From positions 1-31,556 of IMG/VR virus record IMGVR_UViG_3300042865_000658: a DNA stretch of 31,556 nucleotides. One strand, given 5' to 3'. This DNA is from a virus. A program made the translations under genes and the position numbers. The notes beneath the pieces are model-generated. The model was not told the DNA's origin and made no database searches. It saw only the letters and a program-made list of their open reading frames with translations. Below, in pieces: positions 20,921 to 28,370 of this stretch; position 1 is the first letter of the stretch; each line of letters opens with the position of its first letter.

Positions 20921-21138
20921 AATGCGCCCGGTGCCACCGATCAATCAAAGGAGCCACATCCTGGCTGATGGGCCATCCCTTCGGCCCCGTGTGCGCCAAG
21001 CTGATGGGCGTGGCACCTGAGCGAAAGACCGCATCAAAGACTGTGCGGGATGAAAAGACACAAGACCTTTTTCAACAAGATCAACCGACTGACACTAAAC
21101 AGGAAGCCCAATGGATCGAGTCAAAGTCGAACTCCTGA
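20917..21138 (+). CDS. Small zinc-ribbon-like protein
   Basis: This gene encodes 73 residues from the ATGA overlap with the methyltransferase gene. The N-terminus MKCARCHRSIKGATSWLMG with a later Cys (PVCAKLMG) is a partial zinc ribbon. The rest is polar and probably disordered (DLFQQDQPTDTKQEAQ). The 3' end overlaps the NinB gene by 28 bases. Such small genes often precede ninB in phages. No precise role. Confidence 0.65.
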   Translation: MKCARCHRSIKGATSWLMGHPFGPVCAKLMGVAPERKTASKTVRDEKTQDLFQQDQPTDTKQEAQWIESKSNS

Positions 21139-21539
21139 ACCCTCAGCAGGCCCGGGCCGTGATGACCGAAACCGTGCTGCCAGCTATTAAGGCGCACCTG
21201 ATGGCGGGGACTCAGCTTGTGCTTGAAGTCCGAGGTATGACCCGCACGCAAAGCATGAACGCAAAAATTCACGCAATTTGCGGCGAAGTCGCAAGCCAAG
21301 CCAAGCATTTGGGTGCGCGATGGGATACAGATAGCTGGAAACGGTTTTTGGTCGATGCATGGGCGCATGAAACTAATCGGAACACCGCAAAAATTGCACC
21401 AAGTTTGGATGGCGAACGCATTGTTCAGCTTGGAATGCAAACCCGAGATTTCACCAAAGAAGAAGGTGGCGAGTTTTTAGACTGGTTGCAGGCTTGGTGT
21501 GCAACAAATGGCATTTCAGTAAGCCACAAAGCGGGTTAA
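21111..21539 (+). CDS. ninB: NinB/Orf family recombination protein
   Basis: This gene encodes 142 residues. The sequence VRGMTRTQSMNAKIHAICGEVASQAKHLGARWDTDSWKRFLVDAW...FTKEEGGEFLDWLQAWCATNGI follows the NinB family (lambda Orf), which binds single-stranded DNA and replaces RecFOR functions in phage recombination. With NinG downstream and Bet/YqaJ upstream it completes a lambda-like recombination set. Length matches the family. The gene starts inside the end of the previous gene. Confidence 0.9.
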   Translation: MDRVKVELLNPQQARAVMTETVLPAIKAHLMAGTQLVLEVRGMTRTQSMNAKIHAICGEVASQAKHLGARWDTDSWKRFLVDAWAHETNRNTAKIAPSLDGERIVQLGMQTRDFTKEEGGEFLDWLQAWCATNGISVSHKAG

Positions 21540-21549
21540 AATTCAGGCA

Positions 21550-21672
21550 ATGGCTACCTTTAGCGGGGGAAAAGACGATTCGTTACCGTCCTGCCATTGC
21601 TCATTCTGTAACGACCCCACCAATAACGAGGTGCGACATGACAAAAATCCAAGAAATATGGAAAGACATTGA
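21550..21672 (+). CDS. Small Cys-rich ORF resembling half of a ClpX-type zinc finger (40 aa)
   Basis: The frame ATG 21550 to TGA 21672 encodes MATFSGGKDDSLPSCHCSFC followed by NDPTNNEVRHDKNPRN. The CSFC...NEVR pattern resembles the start of the ClpX zinc-binding domain (CSFC...EV), but the second Cys pair is missing, and the frame runs into the HNH gene. It may be the remnant of a gene interrupted by the HNH insertion. No good ribosome-binding site. Low certainty. Confidence 0.3.
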   Translation: MATFSGGKDDSLPSCHCSFCNDPTNNEVRHDKNPRNMERH

Positions 21673-22210
21673 AGGCCATCCCGGCTACCAAGTAAGTAAT
21701 CTGGGATCGGTCAGAAATACAGGAGGCCAATTAGCTCGCCTGAAAAACGGCTTTCGGGTTTGCAAACCCAAAACACTCAAGCCATGGGTTACTCACGGTT
21801 ATTTAATTGTCATGATGCCCGGACAAAAAAAAACATCGGTCCACCGGCTTGTCGCAAAGGCATTTTGCGATGGTTACTTTGATGGAGCACAGGTAAACCA
21901 TAAAAACGGTGTTCGATCGGATCCGCGAGCTGAAAATTTGGAATGGGTAAACCAATCGCAAAACATTCGACATTCGTTTGATGTTTTAAAAAGGCCGCCA
22001 AGCTGGAATTGCTTTTTGACAGGGGCGGAAAGCAACGCGGCAAAGCCAATTATTGCAATCAACCCATCGGGCCAAGCTTTTCAATATGCTTCTGCGGTGG
22101 ATGCGGCACGCGAACACGGCTTTACACGCCCCGGCATTTCCGCTGTTTTGGCTGGGACTCAAAAAACACATCGCGGGTGGAGCTTCAGGTTTCAGGGGAT
22201 TGCCAAATGA
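21638..22210 (+). CDS. HNH homing endonuclease with NUMOD4
   Basis: This gene encodes 190 residues from ATG 21638. Residues 5-25 (IQEIWKDIEGHPGYQVSNLGSVRN) are the NUMOD4 motif; SVHRLVAKAFCDG...VNHKNGVRSDPRAENLEWV (about 68-110) is the HNH nuclease core; the end (AINPSGQAFQYASAVDAAREHGFTRPGISAVLAGTQKTHRGWSF) is an IENR1/NUMOD-type DNA-binding repeat. Such enzymes nick or cut recognition sites and spread their own gene. The gene appears less GC-rich than its neighbours, a sign of transfer. It overlaps the next gene by ATGA. Confidence 0.9.
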   Translation: MTKIQEIWKDIEGHPGYQVSNLGSVRNTGGQLARLKNGFRVCKPKTLKPWVTHGYLIVMMPGQKKTSVHRLVAKAFCDGYFDGAQVNHKNGVRSDPRAENLEWVNQSQNIRHSFDVLKRPPSWNCFLTGAESNAAKPIIAINPSGQAFQYASAVDAAREHGFTRPGISAVLAGTQKTHRGWSFRFQGIAK

Positions 22211-22728
22211 AAACGCTTGACGAGATTCACGGGCGCTGTGTTCCTGATTCGATCACCGGGTGCAAAGTCTGGCGGGGGCACTGCGACAAATACGGGCCGC
22301 GCATTTATGCACCCGACCTGAGTGATGGCGGCGCAATGAAAGTTCAATATGGCCGACGGGCGGTGTATCAGTTGGCCACGGGGCAAGCCCTGGCGTCTGG
22401 CTGGCGAGTGTTCGGAACATGCGGCAATGCGGCCTGTTTAGAGTTTGGGCATATGCAAGCCTGTACGCCTGCTGAAAGGGGCCTAGAGGTGGCTGAAATC
22501 GGGTCGCAAAAGGGAAAAATGACACGTATTGTTGCCAATCGTTTGATCGGTCAACGTCGGTCAAAGTTGACGCCTGATCTCATTGCTGAGATATCGGCCA
22601 GCACCGAAACGGGTTTGGCGCTGGCGGCACGCCTGGGCCTTGGACGAACCACAATCAGCAAAGTCCGCAAGGGGCAAGCCTTGTCATTCATGCCCGTGGG
22701 CGGGCTTTTTTCGGGATTGATGCGATGA
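22207..22728 (+). CDS. HNH-like protein with C-terminal helix-turn-helix
   Basis: This gene encodes 173 residues from ATG 22207 (ATGA overlap). The region ASGWRVFGTCGNAACLEFGHMQACTPAER (about 65-95) has the C-x4-C-x4-H pattern of phage HNH endonucleases (compare CGNPACxNPxHL). The C-terminal part (LTPDLIAEISASTETGLALAARLGLGRTTISKVRKGQA) is a helix-turn-helix of the resolvase/invertase kind. Together they suggest a sequence-specific nuclease or transcription regulator. Whether all HNH catalytic residues are present is uncertain; there is no clear first His besides the GH. Confidence 0.65.
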   Translation: MKTLDEIHGRCVPDSITGCKVWRGHCDKYGPRIYAPDLSDGGAMKVQYGRRAVYQLATGQALASGWRVFGTCGNAACLEFGHMQACTPAERGLEVAEIGSQKGKMTRIVANRLIGQRRSKLTPDLIAEISASTETGLALAARLGLGRTTISKVRKGQALSFMPVGGLFSGLMR

Positions 22729-22925
22729 AACATGAACACCAAACAACATTTGAGCGCACGGTCAAAAAATTGATCAAAGGCCAGCCAAAGGGAAAGCCAA
22801 TCGGTCGGCTAATAAATGGGCATTTTCATGTGGGGAAAATGAGCCTGCACAGGACAAAGCAAAGCCGCGCCTTGCAGCTTTTTTGGCGCATCAAATATCG
22901 AAAGTCTGGCGGAGTCAATGCGTAA
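22725..22925 (+). CDS. Small basic protein, unknown
   Basis: This gene encodes 66 residues in ATGA overlap with the previous gene and with 8 bases overlapping NinG. It is rich in Lys, Arg and His (FERTVKKLIKGQPKGKPIGR, LHRTKQSRALQLFWRIKYRKSGG), so nucleic acid binding is likely. No family is recognised. Confidence 0.65.
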   Translation: MKHEHQTTFERTVKKLIKGQPKGKPIGRLINGHFHVGKMSLHRTKQSRALQLFWRIKYRKSGGVNA

Positions 22926-23472
22926 ATGCAAGCACTGCAAGACCCCATTCACGCCCACCCGGCCACTGCAAAACTGGTGCAGCATTGACTGCGCCGTGAC
23001 GCTGGGCCAGCAGGCCATCGCCAAGAAGAAGGCCAAGGACCAGGCCGAAGACCGGAAGGCCACCCGCGAGAAGCTGGACGCCATGAGGACAAAACCCCAG
23101 CTTGTGAAGCTGGCACAGACGGCATTCAACGCATTCATTCGTGCCCGGGATGCTGGGAAACTTTGCATATCGTGCGATAAGCCGCAAAGCGCCGATTCAA
23201 ATCAAACTGACGCCTCTCATTACCGTAGTGTCGGAAGTGCGCCCCACATGCGATTTGTCGAGGAAAACTGCCATTCGAGTTGCAAACACTGCAACCAGTT
23301 TCTCGGTGGAAACCACGTCGAGTACAGGCCGCGCCTGATTGCCCGCATTGGCCTCGCCGCTGTGGAGCGCATCGAGGCTGACAACACCACCCGCAAGTAC
23401 ACAAAAGAGGGCCTGATCGAACTGGCCCGACACTACAACGCCGAGGCCCGCAAGCTGAAAAATAAGGGGTAG
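22918..23472 (+). CDS. ninG: NinG (lambda Rap) recombination nuclease
   Basis: This gene encodes 184 residues. A zinc finger at the N-terminus (CKHCKTPFTPTRPLQNWCSIDC) and the block FNAFIRARDAGKLCISC...ASHYRSVGSAPHMRFVEENCHSSCKHCNQFLGGNHVEYRPRL are the signature of NinG/Rap, a structure-specific endonuclease that resolves branched recombination intermediates such as Holliday junctions and D-loops. The HYRSVG...RF and CKHCN segments carry the metal- and DNA-binding residues of the family. It probably works with NinB and the Bet/YqaJ pair. Its stop lies within the start of the third repressor-type promoter. Confidence 0.92.
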   Translation: MRKCKHCKTPFTPTRPLQNWCSIDCAVTLGQQAIAKKKAKDQAEDRKATREKLDAMRTKPQLVKLAQTAFNAFIRARDAGKLCISCDKPQSADSNQTDASHYRSVGSAPHMRFVEENCHSSCKHCNQFLGGNHVEYRPRLIARIGLAAVERIEADNTTRKYTKEGLIELARHYNAEARKLKNKG

Positions 23473-23523
23473 GGTTTCCCCTAGTAAAAAAACCTTGAGG
23501 CGTGCAAAAAATTGCACTACAAT
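23470..23523 (+). promoter_or_regulatory. Third repressor-type promoter
   Basis: TAGGG-tttc-CCCTA (23470-23483) is followed by -35 TTGAGG (23495-23500), the palindrome GTGCAAAAAATTGCAC (23502-23517) filling the 17-base spacer, and -10 TACAAT (23518-23523). The segment through the -10 is almost identical to 12166-12219. The ATG at 23530, 6 bases after the -10, opens a 25-codon frame starting MAGNNAGRNKGEK, similar to MPSNNARRKKPNGEN at 12226. The next conventional gene starts at 23571. Confidence 0.75.
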
Positions 23524-23570
23524 CTACCCATGGCAGGCAACAACGCAGGGCGCAACAAAGGGGAAAAATC

Positions 23571-23762
23571 ATGGCAAAACAAAACTACATCATCACCGAG
23601 TCACTGAATGGCGAAGAAAAACAATTGGGCTCTGCATCTTTGGAAAACATCGAGCAAGCAAAGGGATTCGCGGAAGCTCTGCGAGGGTTTTTGTTGAGCG
23701 AGATCAAGGTGAAAAATGAGGACGGGGATGTCCTTGCGTCGAAAGTGTTTGAGTGGGCCTAA
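23571..23762 (+). CDS. Small early protein, unknown function
   Basis: This gene encodes 63 residues from ATG 23571 with AAAGGGG upstream. The protein (MAKQNYIITESLNGEEKQLG...IEQAKGFAEALRGFLLSEIKVKNEDGDVLASKVFEWA) has a beta-helix-beta pattern. It is the first gene under the third repressor-type promoter. A strong hairpin follows. No family is recognised. Confidence 0.65.
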   Translation: MAKQNYIITESLNGEEKQLGSASLENIEQAKGFAEALRGFLLSEIKVKNEDGDVLASKVFEWA

Positions 23763-23773
23763 GAACTCCAGCC

Positions 23774-23797
23774 ACTGCCCCAGCACATTGGGGCAGT
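23774..23797 (+). terminator. Strong hairpin, possible terminator or attenuator
   Basis: ACTGCCCCA (23774-23782) and TGGGGCAGT (23789-23797) form a perfect 9-pair stem with a 6-base loop, 11 bases after the preceding stop. The downstream sequence ACCGGGAATTTTT has a T-run only 9 bases later, so it is not a perfect terminator. It could protect the mRNA or partly stop transcription. Confidence 0.45.
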
Positions 23798-23829
23798 ACC
23801 GGGAATTTTTAACCAAAGGGAGAGAGAAA

Positions 23830-23973
23830 ATGAAGACCTGCTATTTCAAAGGCGACTTGGCAAAGTACACCGGGCGCTCAGTCGTGCTGCACGGTGGCCT
23901 GTTCTATGAGATCGAGTTGATTGAGGGGCATCGGAAGGGTGAGCGTGTTGTGACGCAACGCGCCCCCGTTTAA
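23830..23973 (+). CDS. Small protein, unknown (47 aa)
   Basis: This gene encodes 47 residues from ATG 23830 with AGGGAGAGAG upstream. The sequence (KTCYFKGDLAKYTGRSVVLHGGLFYEIELIEGHRKGERVVTQRAPV) has the alternating pattern of a small SH3-like beta barrel. It is the last gene before the operon terminator. Function unknown. Confidence 0.6.
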   Translation: MKTCYFKGDLAKYTGRSVVLHGGLFYEIELIEGHRKGERVVTQRAPV

Positions 23974-23995
23974 GGCGGACAACACCAAACAAACC

Positions 23996-24018
23996 AGCCC
24001 ACTTCGGTGGGCTTTTTT
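23996..24018 (+). terminator. Rho-independent terminator of the early operon
   Basis: AGCCCAC (23996-24002), a TTCG tetraloop, GTGGGCT (24007-24013) and a run of T residues form a textbook terminator, separating early genes from the terminase operon. Confidence 0.92.
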
Positions 24019-24050
24019 GCGTTACGCGACAAGGACTTAGGGTAATTTCA

Positions 24051-24120
24051 CCCCGCAAAAAACCCCGCAAAAACCCGCAAGTGCTTAAAAAACAGGCAAT
24101 TCGGGATAAACTGCGGGCTT
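24051..24120 (+). promoter_or_regulatory. Repeats and promoter upstream of terminase; possible pac/cos region
   Basis: Three direct repeats stand in a row: CCCCGCAAAAAA (24051-24062), CCCCGCAAAAA (24063-24073) and CCCGCAAG (24074-24081), with a spacing of 11-12 bases, one helical turn. The late-boundary motif variant TGCTTAAAAAACAGGCA follows (about 24082-24098), then a possible -10 TAAACT (24107-24112) with the TerS ATG 8 bases on. Phased repeats just before a small terminase gene could be its binding (pac/cos) site; they could equally bind a late activator. Confidence 0.45.
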
Positions 24121-24651
24121 ATGAGCAAACTAACACCCCGGCAATGGATCAACATCGAGCGTGCAGTTCTGCGGGACAAAGAGCCCATGCGCCAGGTGGC
24201 AAAGCGCTACAAAGTGGATGAATCCGTTATCCGCAAGAGACTGGAAAAAGCCCGCACCGAGCAGGTGGAAGAAGTCGCCATCCAAGTGGCCACAGCAGAG
24301 AAAAGCCTGAAAGCCCTCAAGCCCATTGAGCGAGTCCGGGCCAGAAGCCTCGCTGAAATGCTCACAGAGATGAGCCACACCATGAGCGAAGTGGCCGAAA
24401 TGGACATGCGCAACGCCCTGGCGCTCACGCGCATGAAGGCCGACAGGGTTGCAGTCTTGGAACCCGGCAACGCCGACCAGCTCAGAGAGGTCGTGCTTTT
24501 GAGCGAAGCCGCAAACAAATCTGCAAAGCTGGGCGTGGATTTGATGACCATCGGCAAACAATCCCTTGTTGACGCAGACAAGGACAAAGCCAAGGACCGA
24601 GAGGTCATGGCCATGGCCCCGATCAACATCCCAAGCTTCCAAAAATCATGA
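24121..24651 (+). CDS. terS: Terminase small subunit
   Basis: This gene encodes 176 residues, directly before and overlapping (ATGA) the large terminase subunit. The N-terminal helix-turn-helix (RQWINIERAVLRDKEPMRQVAKRYKVDESVIRKRLEKAR) would bind the packaging site on phage DNA; a long central helical region (about 60-130) fits oligomer formation; the C-terminus (INIPSFQKS) may contact the large subunit. The assignment rests on the neighbour and layout. No good ribosome-binding site is seen, and the ATG lies 8 bases after a possible -10 box. Confidence 0.85.
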   Translation: MSKLTPRQWINIERAVLRDKEPMRQVAKRYKVDESVIRKRLEKARTEQVEEVAIQVATAEKSLKALKPIERVRARSLAEMLTEMSHTMSEVAEMDMRNALALTRMKADRVAVLEPGNADQLREVVLLSEAANKSAKLGVDLMTIGKQSLVDADKDKAKDREVMAMAPINIPSFQKS

Positions 24652-26072
24652 GCGATAAAGTGAAGCCGCTGTTTGAGTTGGCACCGAAGCAGGGGACATT
24701 CATCGGTGATGGCTCAGATGAAATCCTCTTCGGTGGTGGTGTTGGCTGCGGAAAAACGCTGGCTTTGGCTGTCAAGGCATTGGGCCTGAACAACATTGGC
24801 ATCGCGCATCCCGAATACCGTGGCCTACTGATTCGCAAGAGCTTTGAGGACTTGGACACGGTTTTGAAGTTCCAAAGCCGCATATACAGGGAGACTAGCC
24901 GACCGCAAGCCGAGTGGAAAGCGCAGGCGAAAGAATGGGTGTGGCCCAATGGTGCGACCGTGGCCATGGGCTACCTGTCCACAAAGTCGGACCTTGATCG
25001 CTACACGGGCAACGAGTACTCATTCATCGGCGTGGAGGAGCTGGCCGACACAATCCCACAGCTTGATTGGTGGCAGTTGCTTGTGTCGCGCACACGCTCA
25101 GACATTCCCGGCTTGCACCCTCAGACCGTGGCGACGACGAATCCCAAGGGCAAAGGCTTTGCATGGATTCAGGCGCATTGGGCTGTCTCGCCTGATGGGT
25201 CGTCAACATTTCAGGAGATTTGGACGGACAGGCTGGAGATTGGCGGCATCGTCATTGAGCCAAGGCGCACGACCAGGCGCTACATCCAGGCGCTGATTAC
25301 TGACAATACGCTCTGGCCGATTGAGCAAAAAGCGGCATACATGGCCAAGGTCGCGCTCATGAGTGAGTCTGACCGAAACGCCTTGCTGATGGGCCGATGG
25401 GACTACGCCGCCGCCGATGACCTACTCATTCACCCCGCACTGGTGGCCAAGGCCTACGACCAGATCCTCATCCCAGAGCGCCTGAAAGTCGGCCGGCGGA
25501 TCATTGGTTGCGACCCCGCGCACCAGGGCAAGGACACGACTGTCCTGATTCACCGCAAGCTGCAGACAGCTTTCAGACTTCAACGGTGGGCACGCTTGGA
25601 TTCCATGCAACTGGTCCACAAGCTGAAGATGGAGATCGACCGGGCCTCAGACGAGGACGGCGTACCCCCATTGGTGAATCTCGACTATGCCCACGGCACC
25701 GGCCCCATTGAGCGACTGCGCGAGCTTGGCTACCAAGCAAACCTCATCCACTTCAACGGCAAGCCCCACGACCCTATCAAATACAGGAACAAGCGGGCCG
25801 AGATGTATGGCGAGATGGCCGAGGCCATGGCAGAAGCCGATCACTACCGCATACCGCCAGACGCAGCATTGAAAGCCCAGCTCTCAGCAATCATGATCGA
25901 GCGCGACAGTGACGGGCGATTGAAGCTGGCCGCGAAGGACGAAATCAAGAAAGCAGTAGGCCGAAGCCCTGACGAAGCCGACGCTTTGGCCCTGACTTAC
26001 GCTTGGCCGTATGTGCCCACGGTCGCGCAGATGACAGGCAATACTGGCGGGCATGTAGTCGAACGCTGGTGA
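24648..26072 (+). CDS. terL: Terminase large subunit
   Basis: This gene encodes 474 residues. The Walker A motif is GGGVGCGKT (29-37), and Walker B lies in YSFIGVEELAD (about 124-134), followed by the motif III-like QTVATTNPKGKGF. The nuclease domain has GCDPAHQGKDTTVL (Asp near 288), DYAHGTGPIERLRELGY and DEADALALTYAWPY (Asp near 443). The protein pumps DNA into the procapsid with ATP and cuts the concatemer. Length and motifs are typical of the family. It is coupled to TerS by ATGA. Confidence 0.95.
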   Translation: MSDKVKPLFELAPKQGTFIGDGSDEILFGGGVGCGKTLALAVKALGLNNIGIAHPEYRGLLIRKSFEDLDTVLKFQSRIYRETSRPQAEWKAQAKEWVWPNGATVAMGYLSTKSDLDRYTGNEYSFIGVEELADTIPQLDWWQLLVSRTRSDIPGLHPQTVATTNPKGKGFAWIQAHWAVSPDGSSTFQEIWTDRLEIGGIVIEPRRTTRRYIQALITDNTLWPIEQKAAYMAKVALMSESDRNALLMGRWDYAAADDLLIHPALVAKAYDQILIPERLKVGRRIIGCDPAHQGKDTTVLIHRKLQTAFRLQRWARLDSMQLVHKLKMEIDRASDEDGVPPLVNLDYAHGTGPIERLRELGYQANLIHFNGKPHDPIKYRNKRAEMYGEMAEAMAEADHYRIPPDAALKAQLSAIMIERDSDGRLKLAAKDEIKKAVGRSPDEADALALTYAWPYVPTVAQMTGNTGGHVVERW

Positions 26073-26097
26073 AGTATCGGGATTGGCGGCCCTGATC

Positions 26098-26154
26098 TGC
26101 CTAATTTTTAAGCAAAGTTTGCAAGTGTGCAGTCACTTCGCTTAAAATTTAAGC
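26098..26154. promoter_or_regulatory. Palindrome-rich region before the portal gene, with promoter
   Basis: A reversed copy of the late-boundary motif (TGCCTAATTTTTAAGCAA, 26098-26115) is followed by the perfect palindrome GCTTAAAATTTAAGC (26140-26154). A promoter is visible on the plus strand: -35 TTGCAA (26119-26124), 18-base spacer, -10 TAAAAT (26143-26148), with the portal ATG only 9 bases later and no ribosome-binding site. Confidence 0.55.
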
Positions 26155-26157
26155 AAT

Positions 26158-28113
26158 ATGCAGAGTGATGCCACCCTTTCCAAAATTGCCAACACGGCCA
26201 GGACTCGCTTTACAACAGCGAGGATGTACCGGTCGTCGCTGCAATTTGCGGGGGCGAGCCTTGCCACCTGGTTTGCTCGGACCTACCGGATGTACAACGG
26301 CATTCACGAGCCGAGCGAGGTGGAGAAAGAACTCAAACGCTCAGGCACGAATCTCTGCACCGTGGGCTATTACCCGGTCGGCCGCATCAAAGTGGACAGC
26401 GCGGCCAGCTACCTGAGCGGCAAATACCAGCACGCGATCAGCGCCCCGTTTGTCTTGGAGCCCAGCAAAGACCCCCAGCTGAACGAGCAGCAGAAAGACA
26501 TGGTGCGTGACAGCATCGGCCAGCAGCTACTCGCTCAGATGCAGGCGGCCGGGTTGACCGAGGATGACGTTTTCGACCCCAGGACCAAGAAGTTCCGCGA
26601 CCGGAGCGTTGAGGTGTGGGTCAAGGAACAGACCGACGCCATGCGCGTGACCGTGCGTGAACGGTCGATCGAGATTGCGAAGAAGGCCGCCGACTATCAC
26701 CATGGCTACATGGAAGACCAGCTGATTGTTGGAGGCTGGGGGACAGCAGCAGCAGTGATGATGCGCAACCTGGTGGCTGAGCCTTACACAGCAGTGGCCG
26801 CCCGCGAGGTCAAGGCGATCAGGACCCAGCAGTGGAAGGGCAACAAGCCCACGAGCATCCTCAAAGACTGCCCGACATTCCGGGCTTTGGACCCGCGCAA
26901 TCTGTACCTGGCCCCCGACTCCACATCTGCACAAGACGGTTCCGGTGTGTCTGAGCTGCGCCGATACACACGCGAATCGCTGCTGATGATGTACCGCACG
27001 GAGGACGATGACAGTCTTGTCAAGGAAAACATACTGTCGTGCATGACGGACATGCGAACACAAGCCACGTCAATGGACTGGCTGGACTTGCAGGGCGAGG
27101 CCGGGCCGATGGATGCGAGTAGTGCATTTGGCATCATCCATCAAGGGCTTTTCAGCTATCAAGAGCTGTCCGACTGCGGCGTGACAGGGCTCGAAAAGGG
27201 CGAGTGGTATAACGCGAATGTTGAGGTATTCCTTAACAAAGTGCTGCGCTTTGAAGTGCTGCCGCTGGAAAACAATGCGCGTACGTACTACACCGCGCAA
27301 CACATGCGGAACAACGGCACATACGCAGGTGATAGCGTACTCACGAAGCTGTACGACCTGCAGCGTGAGATCAACATGACGCTTTTCATGCGTCAGCGCA
27401 ATGCGTATTACGCCTCTGGCAAGTCCACTGTGGTTAACGGCTCGGCACTGCAAAAGCCGGGTGACTTCTCGCTGATGCCGTTTTCACGCAACTTCGCAAA
27501 CCCGCTGAACCAGCAAGGCCAGACCTGGATCGCACAGCAGGTTGGCACAGACCCGCTTTTTGGTCAGTACAACCAGCACATGCGGGAGATGATGATTGAG
27601 GCTGACGAGATCGCCGGAGTGCCATCGCTTTTCCAAGGCACAAGCCGGGGCGGTGTCGGCCGCACGACATTGGGCGGCGCGGTGCTCGAGCAGACAAACG
27701 GCGAACGGATGATGGACAACTCGATCATCAATCTGGACACAACCCTGATTGAGCCAATGGTTGAGCACTTGCACATAGACAACCTCTTGTTTGAGGATAT
27801 CCCCCGCGAGTACAAGACTGGCGACATTGTTGTGCAGGGCAAAGGAATCTTCGGCCTCAAGGAGATTGAGCTCAAACAACGCCTGCTTCAAGAGTCACTG
27901 CCAATGCTCATGCAAACGACCCAGGCAGGCATCACCCCGCCCGACATGCTCAGTGACAGCCTGCGCAGTTACTACAACGGCAAGGGCGTGGAAACCTCAA
28001 GCTGGCAGTCAAGCCAATCACAGAACGAGTTTGCTTCGGCAGGCTTGAATGCGCCTCAAACAAATGACGGCCGCACATACAACCCACAACAGTCAATGGT
28101 AGGAGTCACCTGA
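26158..28113 (+). CDS. Portal protein
   Basis: This gene encodes 651 residues following the terminase gene. The pattern ARTYRMYNGIHEPSEVEKELKRSGTNLCTVGYYPVGRIKVDSAASYLSGKYQHAI at the N-terminus, the long central region (RNLYLAPDSTSAQDGSGVSELRRYTRESLLMMY) and the late ADEIAGVPSLFQGTSRGGVGRTTLGGAVLEQTNGERMMDNSIINLD segment match podovirus-type portals. Twelve copies would form the ring through which DNA enters and leaves, joining capsid and tail. The Gly-rich SRGGVGRTTLGG stretch lies in the usual tunnel-loop/crown neighbourhood. The ATG at 26158 has no ribosome-binding site and lies 9 bases after a -10 box; an internal ATG at 26224 is less likely. Confidence 0.85.
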   Translation: MQSDATLSKIANTARTRFTTARMYRSSLQFAGASLATWFARTYRMYNGIHEPSEVEKELKRSGTNLCTVGYYPVGRIKVDSAASYLSGKYQHAISAPFVLEPSKDPQLNEQQKDMVRDSIGQQLLAQMQAAGLTEDDVFDPRTKKFRDRSVEVWVKEQTDAMRVTVRERSIEIAKKAADYHHGYMEDQLIVGGWGTAAAVMMRNLVAEPYTAVAAREVKAIRTQQWKGNKPTSILKDCPTFRALDPRNLYLAPDSTSAQDGSGVSELRRYTRESLLMMYRTEDDDSLVKENILSCMTDMRTQATSMDWLDLQGEAGPMDASSAFGIIHQGLFSYQELSDCGVTGLEKGEWYNANVEVFLNKVLRFEVLPLENNARTYYTAQHMRNNGTYAGDSVLTKLYDLQREINMTLFMRQRNAYYASGKSTVVNGSALQKPGDFSLMPFSRNFANPLNQQGQTWIAQQVGTDPLFGQYNQHMREMMIEADEIAGVPSLFQGTSRGGVGRTTLGGAVLEQTNGERMMDNSIINLDTTLIEPMVEHLHIDNLLFEDIPREYKTGDIVVQGKGIFGLKEIELKQRLLQESLPMLMQTTQAGITPPDMLSDSLRSYYNGKGVETSSWQSSQSQNEFASAGLNAPQTNDGRTYNPQQSMVGVT

Positions 28114-28370
28114 TGAATCTGGACGGCAATCAACTGGCGATAGGTGACGCCCTGCATCACCTGCAATTCGGCCCCGGCGAAGTGATCGCTGTGGCCCCGA
28201 CAAATATCCAAGTGGACTTTGGCGGCATGGAAATCACACTGAGCCCAGGCAGCCTGGAGCGTCACGGCATCAAGATGGTCGGCCGTGGTGCGCCTCTTGT
28301 CGTGTGGCCCGAGCGCGGTGAAGACGTGGCCCGACTGGCGGCACTGGTGCAGGAGGCACGCAAGCTATGA
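28113..28370 (+). CDS. Small virion-operon protein, SH3-like
   Basis: This gene encodes 85 residues and starts within the portal stop codon (TGATG). The pattern IGDALHHLQFGPGEVIAVAPTNIQVDFGGMEITLSPGSLERHGIKMVGRGAPLVVW is like CarD/KOW-type SH3 barrels (a short beta barrel with GxG turns), followed by a C-terminal helix. It may be a head-completion or scaffold partner of the portal. No exact family. ATGA overlap with the next gene. Confidence 0.7.
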   Translation: MNLDGNQLAIGDALHHLQFGPGEVIAVAPTNIQVDFGGMEITLSPGSLERHGIKMVGRGAPLVVWPERGEDVARLAALVQEARKL

